8,569 nucleotides of DNA from Synergistaceae bacterium (GTDB taxonomy: Bacteria > Synergistota > Synergistia > Synergistales > Synergistaceae), in contig JAAZCN010000275.1 in NCBI GenBank assembly GCA_012513245.1, forward strand, positions 1 to 8,569, in the 5' to 3' direction. Both the position numbers and the translations under genes were made by a program. The notes under the pieces are model-generated. The model worked only from the letters and a program-made list of their open reading frames with translations, had not been told where the DNA came from and ran no database searches. Shown here piece after piece: positions 1-6,521 of this stretch; the stretch's first letter is position 1, and the number at the start of each line of letters is the position of its first letter.

Positions 1-2
1 AA

Positions 3-107
3 AGTATCGCAGATATGAAGTCCGGGGGACGGCTCCAGACTATTACAAGAGGCCGTGTGGAATCTTACTATTTTGCACAGCCTCGTTTGATTATTTTTGC
101 TTGTTAG
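3..107 (+). CDS. Possible C-terminal end of an unrecognised protein (5' end outside window)
   Basis: Reading in the third frame from the left edge, 34 codons run open to a TAG stop at 105-107, encoding a tail that begins SIADMKSGGRLQTITRGR. The codons look ordinary and the reading frame is open to the window edge, but the stretch is too short for that to be strong evidence. I do not recognise the family. The second frame is also open, to a TAG at 158-160, but its translation looks less protein-like. If real, this gene converges with the racemase gene that ends at 160. No function is assigned. Confidence 0.3.
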   Translation, partial: SIADMKSGGRLQTITRGRVESYYFAQPRLIIFAC

Positions 108-132
108 AATTTAGTGCCCAACACAGCATGGC

Positions 133-159
133 AACAAACAGCAACTGTCAGCTTTTGTT
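133..159 (+). terminator. Weak hairpin between convergent genes
   Basis: An imperfect inverted repeat has arms 133-142 and 151-159 with one bulged C at 139 and an 8-base loop. The 3' arm and the bases after it are T-rich on the plus strand (cttttgtttt). It could serve the putative plus-strand gene ending at 107, but the stem is AT-rich and weak. It lies directly after the racemase stop codon on the other strand. Confidence 0.25.
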
Positions 160-1230
160 TTAGCAGAATACTTTCTGCACATAAGGCGACGTGGATGCGG
201 CAAGCATTGCAGGATAATCCGGGCGGAATCTCAGTCTGTCTCCTGCTTTATATTTTTTAGGACAATCTTCCAAATCCACAAGAAGGTGGTCACTTGATGC
301 TGTGATGATCTCCACACCCTCATCAAGCGGCACCAGCCCTTCTATCCGAACGTCCTGTTTGCCTATGGCAAGAACTCCGCGCAGTCTGTTGCCCCTGTCA
401 AGGAAAACCGGAACGTTTCCTGAGAAGTCCATTCCAATTTTTCCGATCGGAAGGGTCGGTTTAACTCGGACTTCGGCCAGTTCCGCCTCAATTTCCATGG
501 TGTCCCGGCGAAGCATTGTAAATGGAAACTTCTCAGAAGAATCTGTGCCAAGCAGTATCGCTTCGCCAAGTCTGAGGCCATTGATCCCCTCCGGAACATT
601 CCCCTTTATCATTTGCACAAGAGTACAGGTCCCCCCTCCGGAGACTAATTCAAGACGGCAGTTTAGTCTGTTCTCCAACTCCTTGCGATATTCAAGAAGG
701 CGTGTCAAATTCTCACGCCCGGGCAGCGCACCACTGGCGCAGGCAAAGTTTGCACCGACTCCTGCAATATGCAGATTAGTTGATATATTCTTTAACTTCT
801 CACATACCGATTCCAGTTCTGCCGGCCAGAAGCCCTCACGGAGATCTCCCATGTCTATCATTATTACTACGTTATGTTTTCTGTTAAGTTTGTCGCAAAG
901 ACGGGACATCTCAAGAATACTGTCGATATCGGAAACTAGAGAATAATCACAAAACTTCACGGTCTCTTCAAGCTCAGAGGGCATGGGGATCCTTATCAGG
1001 GCATATTCGCTTTTTATGCCTGCCTCTTTCATCTTTATGATGTTTGCTATTCGGCTGTCGGCAAGTACATCAAATCCGACCTTTTTAAAAGCCTTTGCTA
1101 TCTCCGGATGCGCGCTCATTCCTTTTGTAACCGCCCAAACAGAAATACCGTTCTGAGCGCACTCTCTTATTAGGTATTGTCCATTTTCTATGATCTTTTC
1201 TTTAAATATCCTCATTATCGGGTATCGCAA
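160..1230 (-). CDS. Alanine/ornithine racemase family PLP-dependent amino acid racemase
   Basis: This is a cytoplasmic PLP enzyme of the fold-type III group that interconverts L and D amino acids. The protein (356 aa from the chosen start) matches the ornithine racemase (Orr) pattern known from Clostridium. The Lys expected to bind PLP lies in VTKGM (K36), followed by DVLADSR, ALIRIPMPSE, the hallmark IMIDMGDLREG at 124-133, a phosphate-loop-like SGGG at 197-200, GLRLGEAILLG, and ASSDHLLVDLED near 311-322. Length and motif order are typical and nothing is truncated. The start is a TTG at 1230-1228, because a perfect AGGAGGG lies 8 bases before it. The longer TTG frame at 1254 would bury that site inside the coding region. 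The gene begins 26 bases after the homoserine dehydrogenase stop, so the two are almost certainly co-transcribed. Family assignment is firm. The substrate is not: members act on ornithine, alanine or other amino acids, and no ornithine-fermentation partner genes are visible. Confidence 0.9.
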   Translation of the reverse strand: MRYPIMRIFKEKIIENGQYLIRECAQNGISVWAVTKGMSAHPEIAKAFKKVGFDVLADSRIANIIKMKEAGIKSEYALIRIPMPSELEETVKFCDYSLVSDIDSILEMSRLCDKLNRKHNVVIMIDMGDLREGFWPAELESVCEKLKNISTNLHIAGVGANFACASGALPGRENLTRLLEYRKELENRLNCRLELVSGGGTCTLVQMIKGNVPEGINGLRLGEAILLGTDSSEKFPFTMLRRDTMEIEAELAEVRVKPTLPIGKIGMDFSGNVPVFLDRGNRLRGVLAIGKQDVRIEGLVPLDEGVEIITASSDHLLVDLEDCPKKYKAGDRLRFRPDYPAMLAASTSPYVQKVFC

Positions 1231-1238
1231 AATTTGAT

Positions 1239-1245
1239 CCCTCCT
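1239..1245 (-). promoter_or_regulatory. Ribosome binding site that fixes a TTG start for the racemase
   Basis: The minus strand reads AGGAGGG here, 8 bases before the TTG at 1230. It is the strongest Shine-Dalgarno match near this gene and supports the rare TTG start over the in-frame TTG at 1254, which has no such site. It lies in the short gap after the stop of the upstream dehydrogenase. Confidence 0.8.
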
Positions 1246-1256
1246 ATTTTGCAATT

Positions 1257-2273
1257 TTATTCTTCCGATACTGCCATGAGCCCCTCTATGACGCCGTAGG
1301 CCGTGTCAAGGAGATCAGGACCGTCCTGGATCAGAGTGTTTGGGTGCATAAGGTCTGACTCAATGCGGATCGCTGCCCCAAAATGTGATATCAGCGCCAT
1401 TACGTCGTCTTTGTTTACCTCTTCTACTTTGACGCTCGCCAAAATTTTACCGTTTTTATTTTCAGCACGACACATCAGTTTTAGTCTCTTTCCACGCTTT
1501 AACGCATCTTGGCACATTTCCGGCGTGATTTGCGAGATTCCTGTACGTTCCACGTCATAGGGAGTTATATCAGCACCCATAAGTACGTTGGCAAATGCTG
1601 CAGTCTTTGCTGCCGGGTCCCATCCATCAGTATCCATCGTTGGGTCAGCTTCGGCAATTCCAGCTTCCTGCGCCTGTTTTACTCCTTCTTCAAAAGTGCC
1701 GCCATTTTCCATGTACGATAGTATATAGTTCGTCGTTCCGTTCAGAATACCAGAGAAACCTTTGATCAAGCATCCTTTCATGCAACGCTGGACAAGGTTG
1801 AACACCGGTGCTCCATCCATTACCGCCGATTCGAACATGTATTTGGCACCCTTTTCGTCTGCCAGTTTCTTCAGCTCGTGATAGTGAAACGCGACCGGCC
1901 CTTTGTTCGCAGATACTACAGACTTACCACGTTCAAGTGCCGCACGGATGTATGAAGAAGCAGGTTCGCCATGCCCGCTGATCGACAGAGCCGAAAGCTC
2001 GACAAGAACGTCGTAATCAAGTTTCTGCGCCGCTTCAAGCGATGTGAGGGAAGAAAGTTCCTTCTCTTCCAAAACCAATAAATTTCTTTCTTTTAGGTTG
2101 CTCAGGAGAGATTTGAGATCAAGGCCATCAGTATTTTCGACACCGCCATGACGCTGAGTAAAAACACCGATCACGGTAGGGGACAAGTCAAGCATAGGGT
2201 AAAGCTCTTTTTCTGTTAAAATTCGAACCGTCTCTTTTGCGACATTTCCAAATCCAATAAATAAAATTCTCAT
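1257..2273 (-). CDS. Homoserine dehydrogenase-like NAD(P)-dependent oxidoreductase, short form
   Basis: The family catalyses reversible reduction of aspartate 4-semialdehyde to homoserine. The protein (338 aa) opens with a Rossmann fold glycine motif, IGFGNV at 6-11. It then has the conserved SANKGP (121-126, with a conserved Lys), GILNGTTNYIL (175-185) and AGIAEADPTMDTDGWDPAAK (204-223), which carries the expected acidic residues E208, D214 and D219 and the catalytic-type K223. There is no aspartokinase fusion and no C-terminal ACT domain, so feedback control by threonine is not expected. Two departures stand out. Thr replaces the hydrophobic residue in the family signature (D-T-D-G-W-D). 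The C-terminal glycine-rich segment usual in biosynthetic enzymes (YGxGAG) is replaced by IQDGPDLLDTAYGV. The start at 2273 is chosen because GGGAGA lies 7 bases upstream; the ATG at 2288 overlaps that site and has none of its own. Its position between an antiporter and a racemase suggests a catabolic or specialised role (inference). Confidence 0.85.
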   Translation of the reverse strand: MRILFIGFGNVAKETVRILTEKELYPMLDLSPTVIGVFTQRHGGVENTDGLDLKSLLSNLKERNLLVLEEKELSSLTSLEAAQKLDYDVLVELSALSISGHGEPASSYIRAALERGKSVVSANKGPVAFHYHELKKLADEKGAKYMFESAVMDGAPVFNLVQRCMKGCLIKGFSGILNGTTNYILSYMENGGTFEEGVKQAQEAGIAEADPTMDTDGWDPAAKTAAFANVLMGADITPYDVERTGISQITPEMCQDALKRGKRLKLMCRAENKNGKILASVKVEEVNKDDVMALISHFGAAIRIESDLMHPNTLIQDGPDLLDTAYGVIEGLMAVSEE

Positions 2274-2306
2274 TATGTATTCTCCCATATTTTCTTGTGT
2301 GATAGA

Positions 2307-2338
2307 GGCTGCGTACGACTTTTGAGTCGTCCGCAGCC
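2307..2338 (-). other. Strong hairpin in the gap between antiporter and dehydrogenase genes
   Basis: GGCTGCG (2307-2313) and ACGAC (2315-2319) pair with GTCGT (2326-2330) and CGCAGCC (2332-2338), giving 12 paired bases interrupted by one mismatch, with a 6-base loop. No T-run follows on either strand, so it is not a standard rho-independent terminator. It lies 27 bases after the antiporter stop and about 33 bases before the dehydrogenase start. A role in mRNA processing or stability, or in setting relative expression inside the operon, would fit; this is inference. Confidence 0.7.
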
Positions 2339-2365
2339 GGCGGGTATTAGAGTTTTAGAGATATG

Positions 2366-3805
2366 CTATTTTTTAAGTTTTACGTTGGGCTCAGTAGGCA
2401 GACCAAAGAAAGGGATGAATCTGTCTAGCCCTGTAAACGTTAGGAAGTAGATTGAAACCACCGTGATTATAGCCATAAAATTATAATAGAGATCTCCAAT
2501 CGTGAATTTGTAGAGAGGATAGACTGCGGCTGCAAGACCCATATAGTACGCAACACCCGTATGCCATGGGATCAAAGCTGCGGTGTGCACACCCACTGCA
2601 TCGGAAAAGAGCGCATTCCTGTTACGAAGTATATATTTATCTTCCTCTGAACCTTCGACATTATCGTCTACTATACCTTTGATCACGGGTCCCACAGTAG
2701 CCATCTGCGACATCTCTTCGTTAAGTGTCGCATTTATTATAAGGCAGAGAAGTCCATTGCAGACCAAAAGATGACGCACACGTTTGCTTATTTTGACAAA
2801 GAACGTCGCAACAGGACCAAATGCATCCATTCTTCGCATTACGGCCCCAAAACCCATGGCCCAGAAGAGCATTATAACAGCCCAACTTCCGGCATCTTCA
2901 AAACCTGACTGGATCAACCCGATTACGTCTTTTAGCGAAGTTACGGTTCCTGCCCCAAAACCGAATAGGATCGCAAGGACGATACCCGATGAAAGGCATG
3001 AGATGGTATCCATTTTCATTATAGCCATTGTTATTACTATTATTACAGGAATTACCATGTACAAGGGCACACCTTTTGAAACCTGATCCAGCAGCGTCAA
3101 AACAGCAGGACGCTCTTCCTGAAGGACAGCTATTGTTTTCTCGGACATGCTGGCAAGTATCTGTGAAGGGTCTCCGACTGTTTCCGGAAGTCCCATTGAA
3201 ACGCTTACTGCGTAAAAACAAATTGCAGACAAAATAACACATATAGCTGACCACGGAGCCTGAGCCCTTACTCTGTCAACAACCTTTATGCCTTGTAGTC
3301 CCGAACTCAATATAGTTGTATCTGAAATCAACCCTATATTATCCCCGAAGGCAGAACCTCCGACACAGGCCGCAAACGTCAGGGCCGGATTGCCTCCGAC
3401 AACATTACAAAGCCACATAAAAATAGGAATACAGGCTGCGAATGTCCCCCATGAAGTCCCCGTCGAAACTGACAGCGCACAAGTGGTCAGGAAAGCTACC
3501 ACAGCAACCGTTTTCCCTGTAACGCCAATATTGATAAAAATTGAAATAGCTGCGGCTCCGACTCCTGTCGACATAAAAATTTCGGCAAGCGCATAGGCCA
3601 ACATGAGTATAAAAGCCAGGAGAGTCGCTTCTTTGGCTCCCTCTACACCTTCATTCATAACTTCGGAGAATTTCATTTTCTCGGTAACTTTACAAATAGC
3701 TGCCGCTACAAAAAGTCCTATCGAAGCAGAAATCAATATGTCTATTCCGTTCATTACCATTACAGCTAGAAGAACAACAGGCGATAATTTTAACAATGCT
3801 AACAT
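2366..3805 (-). CDS. NhaC-family Na+/H+ antiporter-type membrane transporter
   Basis: This 479-aa integral membrane protein consists largely of hydrophobic segments, roughly at residues 8-37, 60-77, 83-131, 139-165, 184-204, 247-264, 269-287, 305-322, 346-358, 403-430 and 438-456. The family signatures are clear: SVSTGTSWGTF at 112-122, FGDNIGLISDTT at 153-164 and LIPWHTGVAYYMG at 411-423, all characteristic of the NhaC group. Family members exchange Na+ for H+ or couple Na+/H+ to an organic acid, as in malate-lactate exchange by MleN. The neighbouring amino-acid enzymes suggest this one may exchange an amino acid or its product rather than serve pH homeostasis (inference). The ATG at 3805 follows AAGGGGG by 7 bases. 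The gene starts only 25 bases after a terminator hairpin, so its expression probably depends on read-through or on a promoter inside the aminotransferase gene. Length is normal for the family. Confidence 0.88.
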   Translation of the reverse strand: MLALLKLSPVVLLAVMVMNGIDILISASIGLFVAAAICKVTEKMKFSEVMNEGVEGAKEATLLAFILMLAYALAEIFMSTGVGAAAISIFINIGVTGKTVAVVAFLTTCALSVSTGTSWGTFAACIPIFMWLCNVVGGNPALTFAACVGGSAFGDNIGLISDTTILSSGLQGIKVVDRVRAQAPWSAICVILSAICFYAVSVSMGLPETVGDPSQILASMSEKTIAVLQEERPAVLTLLDQVSKGVPLYMVIPVIIVITMAIMKMDTISCLSSGIVLAILFGFGAGTVTSLKDVIGLIQSGFEDAGSWAVIMLFWAMGFGAVMRRMDAFGPVATFFVKISKRVRHLLVCNGLLCLIINATLNEEMSQMATVGPVIKGIVDDNVEGSEEDKYILRNRNALFSDAVGVHTAALIPWHTGVAYYMGLAAAVYPLYKFTIGDLYYNFMAIITVVSIYFLTFTGLDRFIPFFGLPTEPNVKLKK

Positions 3806-3818
3806 TATGAAACCCCCT

Positions 3819-3859
3819 TAAAAAAATAAAAGTGCGCCCGCTTTTTCACAGGCACACTT
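3819..3859 (-). terminator. Rho-independent terminator or attenuator after the aminotransferase gene
   Basis: On the minus strand a 9-bp stem (arms 3851-3859 and 3830-3838, with one G-U wobble) encloses a 12-base loop and is followed at once by TTTTATTTTTTT (3830-3819). It begins 8 bases after the aminotransferase stop. The U-tract runs almost into the Shine-Dalgarno site of the antiporter gene, leaving no room for a separate promoter between them. Confidence 0.85.
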
Positions 3860-3866
3860 AGGATGT

Positions 3867-4976
3867 TTATTTCAAGCTTTCCCTAACGGCTTGAGAGATC
3901 GATCTAAGCCCTCTTACAAGTTCATCATGCAGAGGCCAGCCGTAACCAATTCTCATGTGCCTTTTACTCTGTTCGAACCAATGTCCGGGGCCTACGTACG
4001 TTCCGTATTTCTCATTCATTAGGTGATAAACCTTTTCAACGTCCACTTCTACTTCTGGTTTTATTCTTGGGAAACAGGTACAGGCCGCTCTTGGTTCGAC
4101 CCATTCCATAAATTCTTCCTGTTCCATCCATTCTTTAACAACCGCAAACCTCTCAGCTATAGTTGCATCATTTTGCTTGATCCATTCAGTTTTTTGTGAC
4201 AGAGCAACATAGCCGATATATTCATCAACCACGCTGCCTCCGATACAGACCTGTTCTTTGGCACAAAGCAGAAGATCGTTCATCTTTTTATCCTGACATA
4301 CGGTCCAGCCGATACGAATGCCGGGGATCCCATATGTTTTAGAGAGTGATGATATCGATATTACCTTGTCAGAAAGAGACGCCACGACCGGAAGGACTTC
4401 ATCCTTAAACATATCCCTGTATGTCTCATCTATGAGAAGCCATACATTGTGTTTTTCAGCAAAAGCAATGATTTCTTTGAGTTCACAAAGGGACATCATT
4501 GTTCCGGTAGGATTGTGTGGATTGGTCAGCGAAATGTATTTTGTGTCAGGATGCATCATAGACTTGAGCCTGTCTATATCAACCTTGAACCCTTCCTCAA
4601 ACTTCTGATCCAGGTAGCTGATGTCGGCTCCTATTGCTCGCGGTGTTTCAATATTGGTACCGTAATTTGGTCTGGCTACTATCATTTTGTCGCCGGGTTC
4701 CAGCAGTGATGAAGCAACTAAAAAAAGAGCTGAAGCTGCACCGGCAGTAACAAGGACGTTATTTAGATCGTTCACACCGGATTGTTGCGCAATAATGTCA
4801 CGAAGACGAGGATCTCCGAGGTGGTCTCCATAGGGAAGAAGAATATCGTCGAGCACAAGCCCAAGATCTTTAATATTCCTATCCCTTACTGAAGTTTCTG
4901 TGAGATTATTTTTTATCTTTTCATATCCCCTCTGCTCCGGCGATTCTTTTTCTATAGACATTCTTACGTATTTCAT
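3867..4976 (-). CDS. PLP-dependent aminotransferase, class I/II (fold-type I)
   Basis: This is a cytoplasmic enzyme that transfers an amino group between an amino acid and a 2-oxo acid. At 369 aa it has all the expected residues: YGDHLGDPRLRD (49-60), NPHNPTG (152-158, with N155 contacting the cofactor), DETY (183-186, with D183 against the pyridine nitrogen and Y186 on O3'), SLSKTYGIPGIRIGW (210-224, with K213 forming the Schiff base and R221 on the phosphate), and a C-terminal RIGYGWP (342-348) whose R342 would hold the substrate carboxylate. A beta-lyase or cyclase activity within the same fold cannot be excluded from sequence. The ATG at 4976 is preferred because AGGAGG lies 8 bases upstream; the longer frame from a GTG at 5033 would run through the promoter palindrome. 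This is the first gene of the minus-strand cluster, followed by a terminator and then the antiporter. The substrate is unknown; the context suggests an amino acid handled by the neighbouring racemase and dehydrogenase. Confidence 0.88.
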   Translation of the reverse strand: MKYVRMSIEKESPEQRGYEKIKNNLTETSVRDRNIKDLGLVLDDILLPYGDHLGDPRLRDIIAQQSGVNDLNNVLVTAGAASALFLVASSLLEPGDKMIVARPNYGTNIETPRAIGADISYLDQKFEEGFKVDIDRLKSMMHPDTKYISLTNPHNPTGTMMSLCELKEIIAFAEKHNVWLLIDETYRDMFKDEVLPVVASLSDKVISISSLSKTYGIPGIRIGWTVCQDKKMNDLLLCAKEQVCIGGSVVDEYIGYVALSQKTEWIKQNDATIAERFAVVKEWMEQEEFMEWVEPRAACTCFPRIKPEVEVDVEKVYHLMNEKYGTYVGPGHWFEQSKRHMRIGYGWPLHDELVRGLRSISQAVRESLK

Positions 4977-5021
4977 TTTCTTCTCCTCCTGTTGCCACAT
5001 ATTACTTACGACGTTTCTCTG

Positions 5022-5037
5022 ACACGTGCGCACGTGT
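5022..5037. promoter_or_regulatory. Perfect 16-bp palindrome, likely operator of the aminotransferase promoter
   Basis: ACACGTGCGCACGTGT is fully self-complementary and contains two CACGTG hexamers. It is the only GC-rich island in an AT-rich intergenic stretch. It directly adjoins the proposed -10 box of the minus-strand aminotransferase promoter (5042-5037) and so would cover the transcription start. It ends 45 bases before the aminotransferase start codon. I noticed no second copy in the window. The perfect dyad symmetry suggests binding by a dimeric repressor or activator; the divergent PucR-type regulator is the nearest candidate, but that is inference. Confidence 0.6.
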
Positions 5038-5066
5038 TTATAACAAGAAGTTTATTACCATGAAAA
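5037..5066 (-). promoter_or_regulatory. Probable promoter of the aminotransferase gene
   Basis: On the minus strand, TTTTCA (5066-5061) is followed after 18 bases by TATAAA (5042-5037), which is preceded by TG one base upstream as in an extended -10. The -35 is poor (4 of 6), so activation by a regulator is plausible. The palindrome at 5022-5037 begins at the end of this -10 box. The start site is placed near 5030 by spacing only. Confidence 0.5.
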
Positions 5067-5133
5067 TTTCAAATCAAATTCTTACTCTATAAAATAATAC
5101 AATAATTGATCATTTTTTTTGTAAATCTATAAA

Positions 5134-5148
5134 AGGCCGATCTGGCCT
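5134..5148. promoter_or_regulatory. Inverted repeat in the middle of the divergent intergenic region
   Basis: AGGCC (5134-5138) and GGCCT (5144-5148) form a GC-rich dyad around GATCT. On the minus strand the pairing extends to 8 bp with one G-U pair and a following TTTT, so it could be an operator or a weak terminator. It lies between the two divergent promoters, about 70 bases from the aminotransferase -35 and 90 bases from the regulator -35. The rest of 4977-5299 is AT-rich and I see no gene in it. Confidence 0.4.
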
Positions 5149-5239
5149 CTTTACCCAATATAAGATAAAATATAGCAATAGTTTTCTTGTAATTTACATA
5201 AAAATCTGACCTAAACATTACTTCCTTTAAATTAAACTG

Positions 5240-5268
5240 TTGTTTTTTAGGAATTTTACTGCTAATAT
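5240..5268 (+). promoter_or_regulatory. Promoter of the PucR-type regulator gene
   Basis: TTGTTT (5240-5245) is separated by exactly 17 bases from TAATAT (5263-5268). TG at 5260-5261 gives an extended -10. Transcription would begin near 5275, leaving a leader of about 25 bases with the ribosome binding site AGGTGA at 5289-5294. This is the best promoter match in the intergenic region. Confidence 0.65.
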
Positions 5269-5299
5269 TATAGAAAATTACAACACATAGGTGATTTTA

Positions 5300-6487
5300 A
5301 TGTCTTACATGATCTCCGATTTTTTAAACACATATGGACCTAATGTCTCTTTGATCGCCGGAAGCGGAGGGTTGTCGCGCATCGTGAAGGACGTTGGAAT
5401 ACTAGACTATGAACTGGATACCTCTTTAAGGAGCAAATATTTCCATACAAGTCTTTTTCGGGATCAACTTGTGTTAACCACTTTTCTTTGTGCGAAAGAG
5501 GACATATCCATGATCGGAGAGGGAATAAAACACCTTCTTAAACAAGATGCAAGCGGCCTTGCTATAAGAAATGTCTTTCATCTTCCCATACCGGAATCTG
5601 TTCTGAGATATGCTGATTCCAGAAATTTCCCAATAATATTGATCAATTCGATGGAAATATATTTTGAGAAGATAATTTATGATGTCAACAGATATGTCGA
5701 ACGAATGTCAGATATTAACTTTATGCAAAACGAGGTAAATATACTTCTCTCACGAAAACTTTCAACGGATGAGATTAGAGAGCATGCGAAACTTATCAAT
5801 CCGTCGTTTGAGGAAAAGTACATTGCCATATATTTTATGAGCCGGGACTATTTTAGCGAGTCGGACTTTCTTGAATGCTTTGAAAGATATGACAAGAGTT
5901 GTTTCTCTACACCTGCAAGCACTATGTGTCTCTACAAACACGGAGCTTTTTTGTTCTATTCCTGCGATGACACCTCAGTGATGTTCTATGACACATTTGT
6001 GTCTCAAGCTGTAAAAGAGATTTTTCCGGACGCATCAAACTACACAATAGGAGTCAGCAGACCGCACTTCAGCCTTGGTGAATTTTCAGTCTGTATTAGG
6101 GAAAGTCTCCGCGCAGCACTTTTGAATAAAAACCTGCAAAAATCTTTCCTGCGATACGGCGAACTTGGATCATACGAGATAATTTTTCCTTTTGCAAAGA
6201 GCAGAGAGATGCAGGATTTCAAGAGAAAAGTTTTGGAGCCGATCAACGAACATGATGCTGAAAATAACACGACTCTGTTCGAAACACTTGTCGAATATAT
6301 ACTATCCGGCTGCAACATGCACGTTGCAGCAAAAAGGACCTTACAGCATGAAAATACTGTCCGCTACAGACTGGAAAAAATAGCTTTGCTTACCGGTCTT
6401 GATTTTAAATCTCCGCCGCAGCTAGAAGAACTGGCACTAGCTGTGAAAATTGAAATATGCAGCGGACTTCTTAGAGATGAAGTATGA
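5300..6487 (+). CDS. PucR/CdaR-type transcriptional regulator with C-terminal helix-turn-helix
   Basis: This 395-aa DNA-binding regulator probably controls the divergent aminotransferase cluster. Residues about 8-120 match the PucR N-terminal domain: VSLIAGSGGLSRIVKDVGIL, then LVLTTF, an ASGLAIR segment and IPESVLRYADSRNFPIILIN. A middle region (about 165-290) resembles the CdaR/GGDEF-like domain, including a YTIGVSR strand and a helix with RESLRAALLN. The C-terminal helix-turn-helix at 336-370 is classic for the group: HVAAKRTLQHENTVRYRLEKIALLTGLDF. The ATG at 5300 is chosen because AGGTGA lies 5 bases upstream; the GTG at 5291 falls inside that site. Members of this family usually sense small metabolites and often regulate a divergent catabolic operon. 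The gene ends 34 bases before the convergent dehydratase gene, with no clear terminator between. The ligand and the sign of regulation are unknown. Confidence 0.88.
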   Translation: MSYMISDFLNTYGPNVSLIAGSGGLSRIVKDVGILDYELDTSLRSKYFHTSLFRDQLVLTTFLCAKEDISMIGEGIKHLLKQDASGLAIRNVFHLPIPESVLRYADSRNFPIILINSMEIYFEKIIYDVNRYVERMSDINFMQNEVNILLSRKLSTDEIREHAKLINPSFEEKYIAIYFMSRDYFSESDFLECFERYDKSCFSTPASTMCLYKHGAFLFYSCDDTSVMFYDTFVSQAVKEIFPDASNYTIGVSRPHFSLGEFSVCIRESLRAALLNKNLQKSFLRYGELGSYEIIFPFAKSREMQDFKRKVLEPINEHDAENNTTLFETLVEYILSGCNMHVAAKRTLQHENTVRYRLEKIALLTGLDFKSPPQLEELALAVKIEICSGLLRDEV

Positions 6488-6521
6488 TCTGTCCCTAAAT
6501 TCAGAGTATTATCTATGGCCT

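Noticed and set aside
302..946. Long plus-strand reading frame opposite the racemase
   Set aside because: It is antisense to a well-supported gene, is Ser/Pro/Arg-rich low-complexity in translation, and has no ribosome binding site or family likeness. The shorter plus-strand frames opposite the dehydratase and antiporter were rejected for the same reason.
1257..2273. 2,4-diaminopentanoate dehydrogenase (Ord), expected beside an Orr-type racemase
   Set aside because: The protein carries clear homoserine dehydrogenase motifs (GILNGTTNYIL and AGIAEADP with DGWDPAAK), which Ord-type enzymes lack.
2307..2338. Rho-independent terminator at the intercistronic hairpin
   Set aside because: The stem is strong but neither strand has a T-run after it.
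160..4976. Complete ornithine fermentation operon
   Set aside because: Only a racemase of the right family is present; the aminomutase, diaminopentanoate dehydrogenase and thiolase genes are not in the window.
4977..5033. Aminotransferase start at the GTG at 5033
   Set aside because: It has no ribosome binding site, would place the palindrome and start site region inside or against the coding sequence, and adds residues without family likeness; ATG 4976 has AGGAGG at 8 bases.
6488..6521. Bidirectional terminator between the convergent regulator and dehydratase genes
   Set aside because: I found no convincing inverted repeat with a T-run in these 34 bases.
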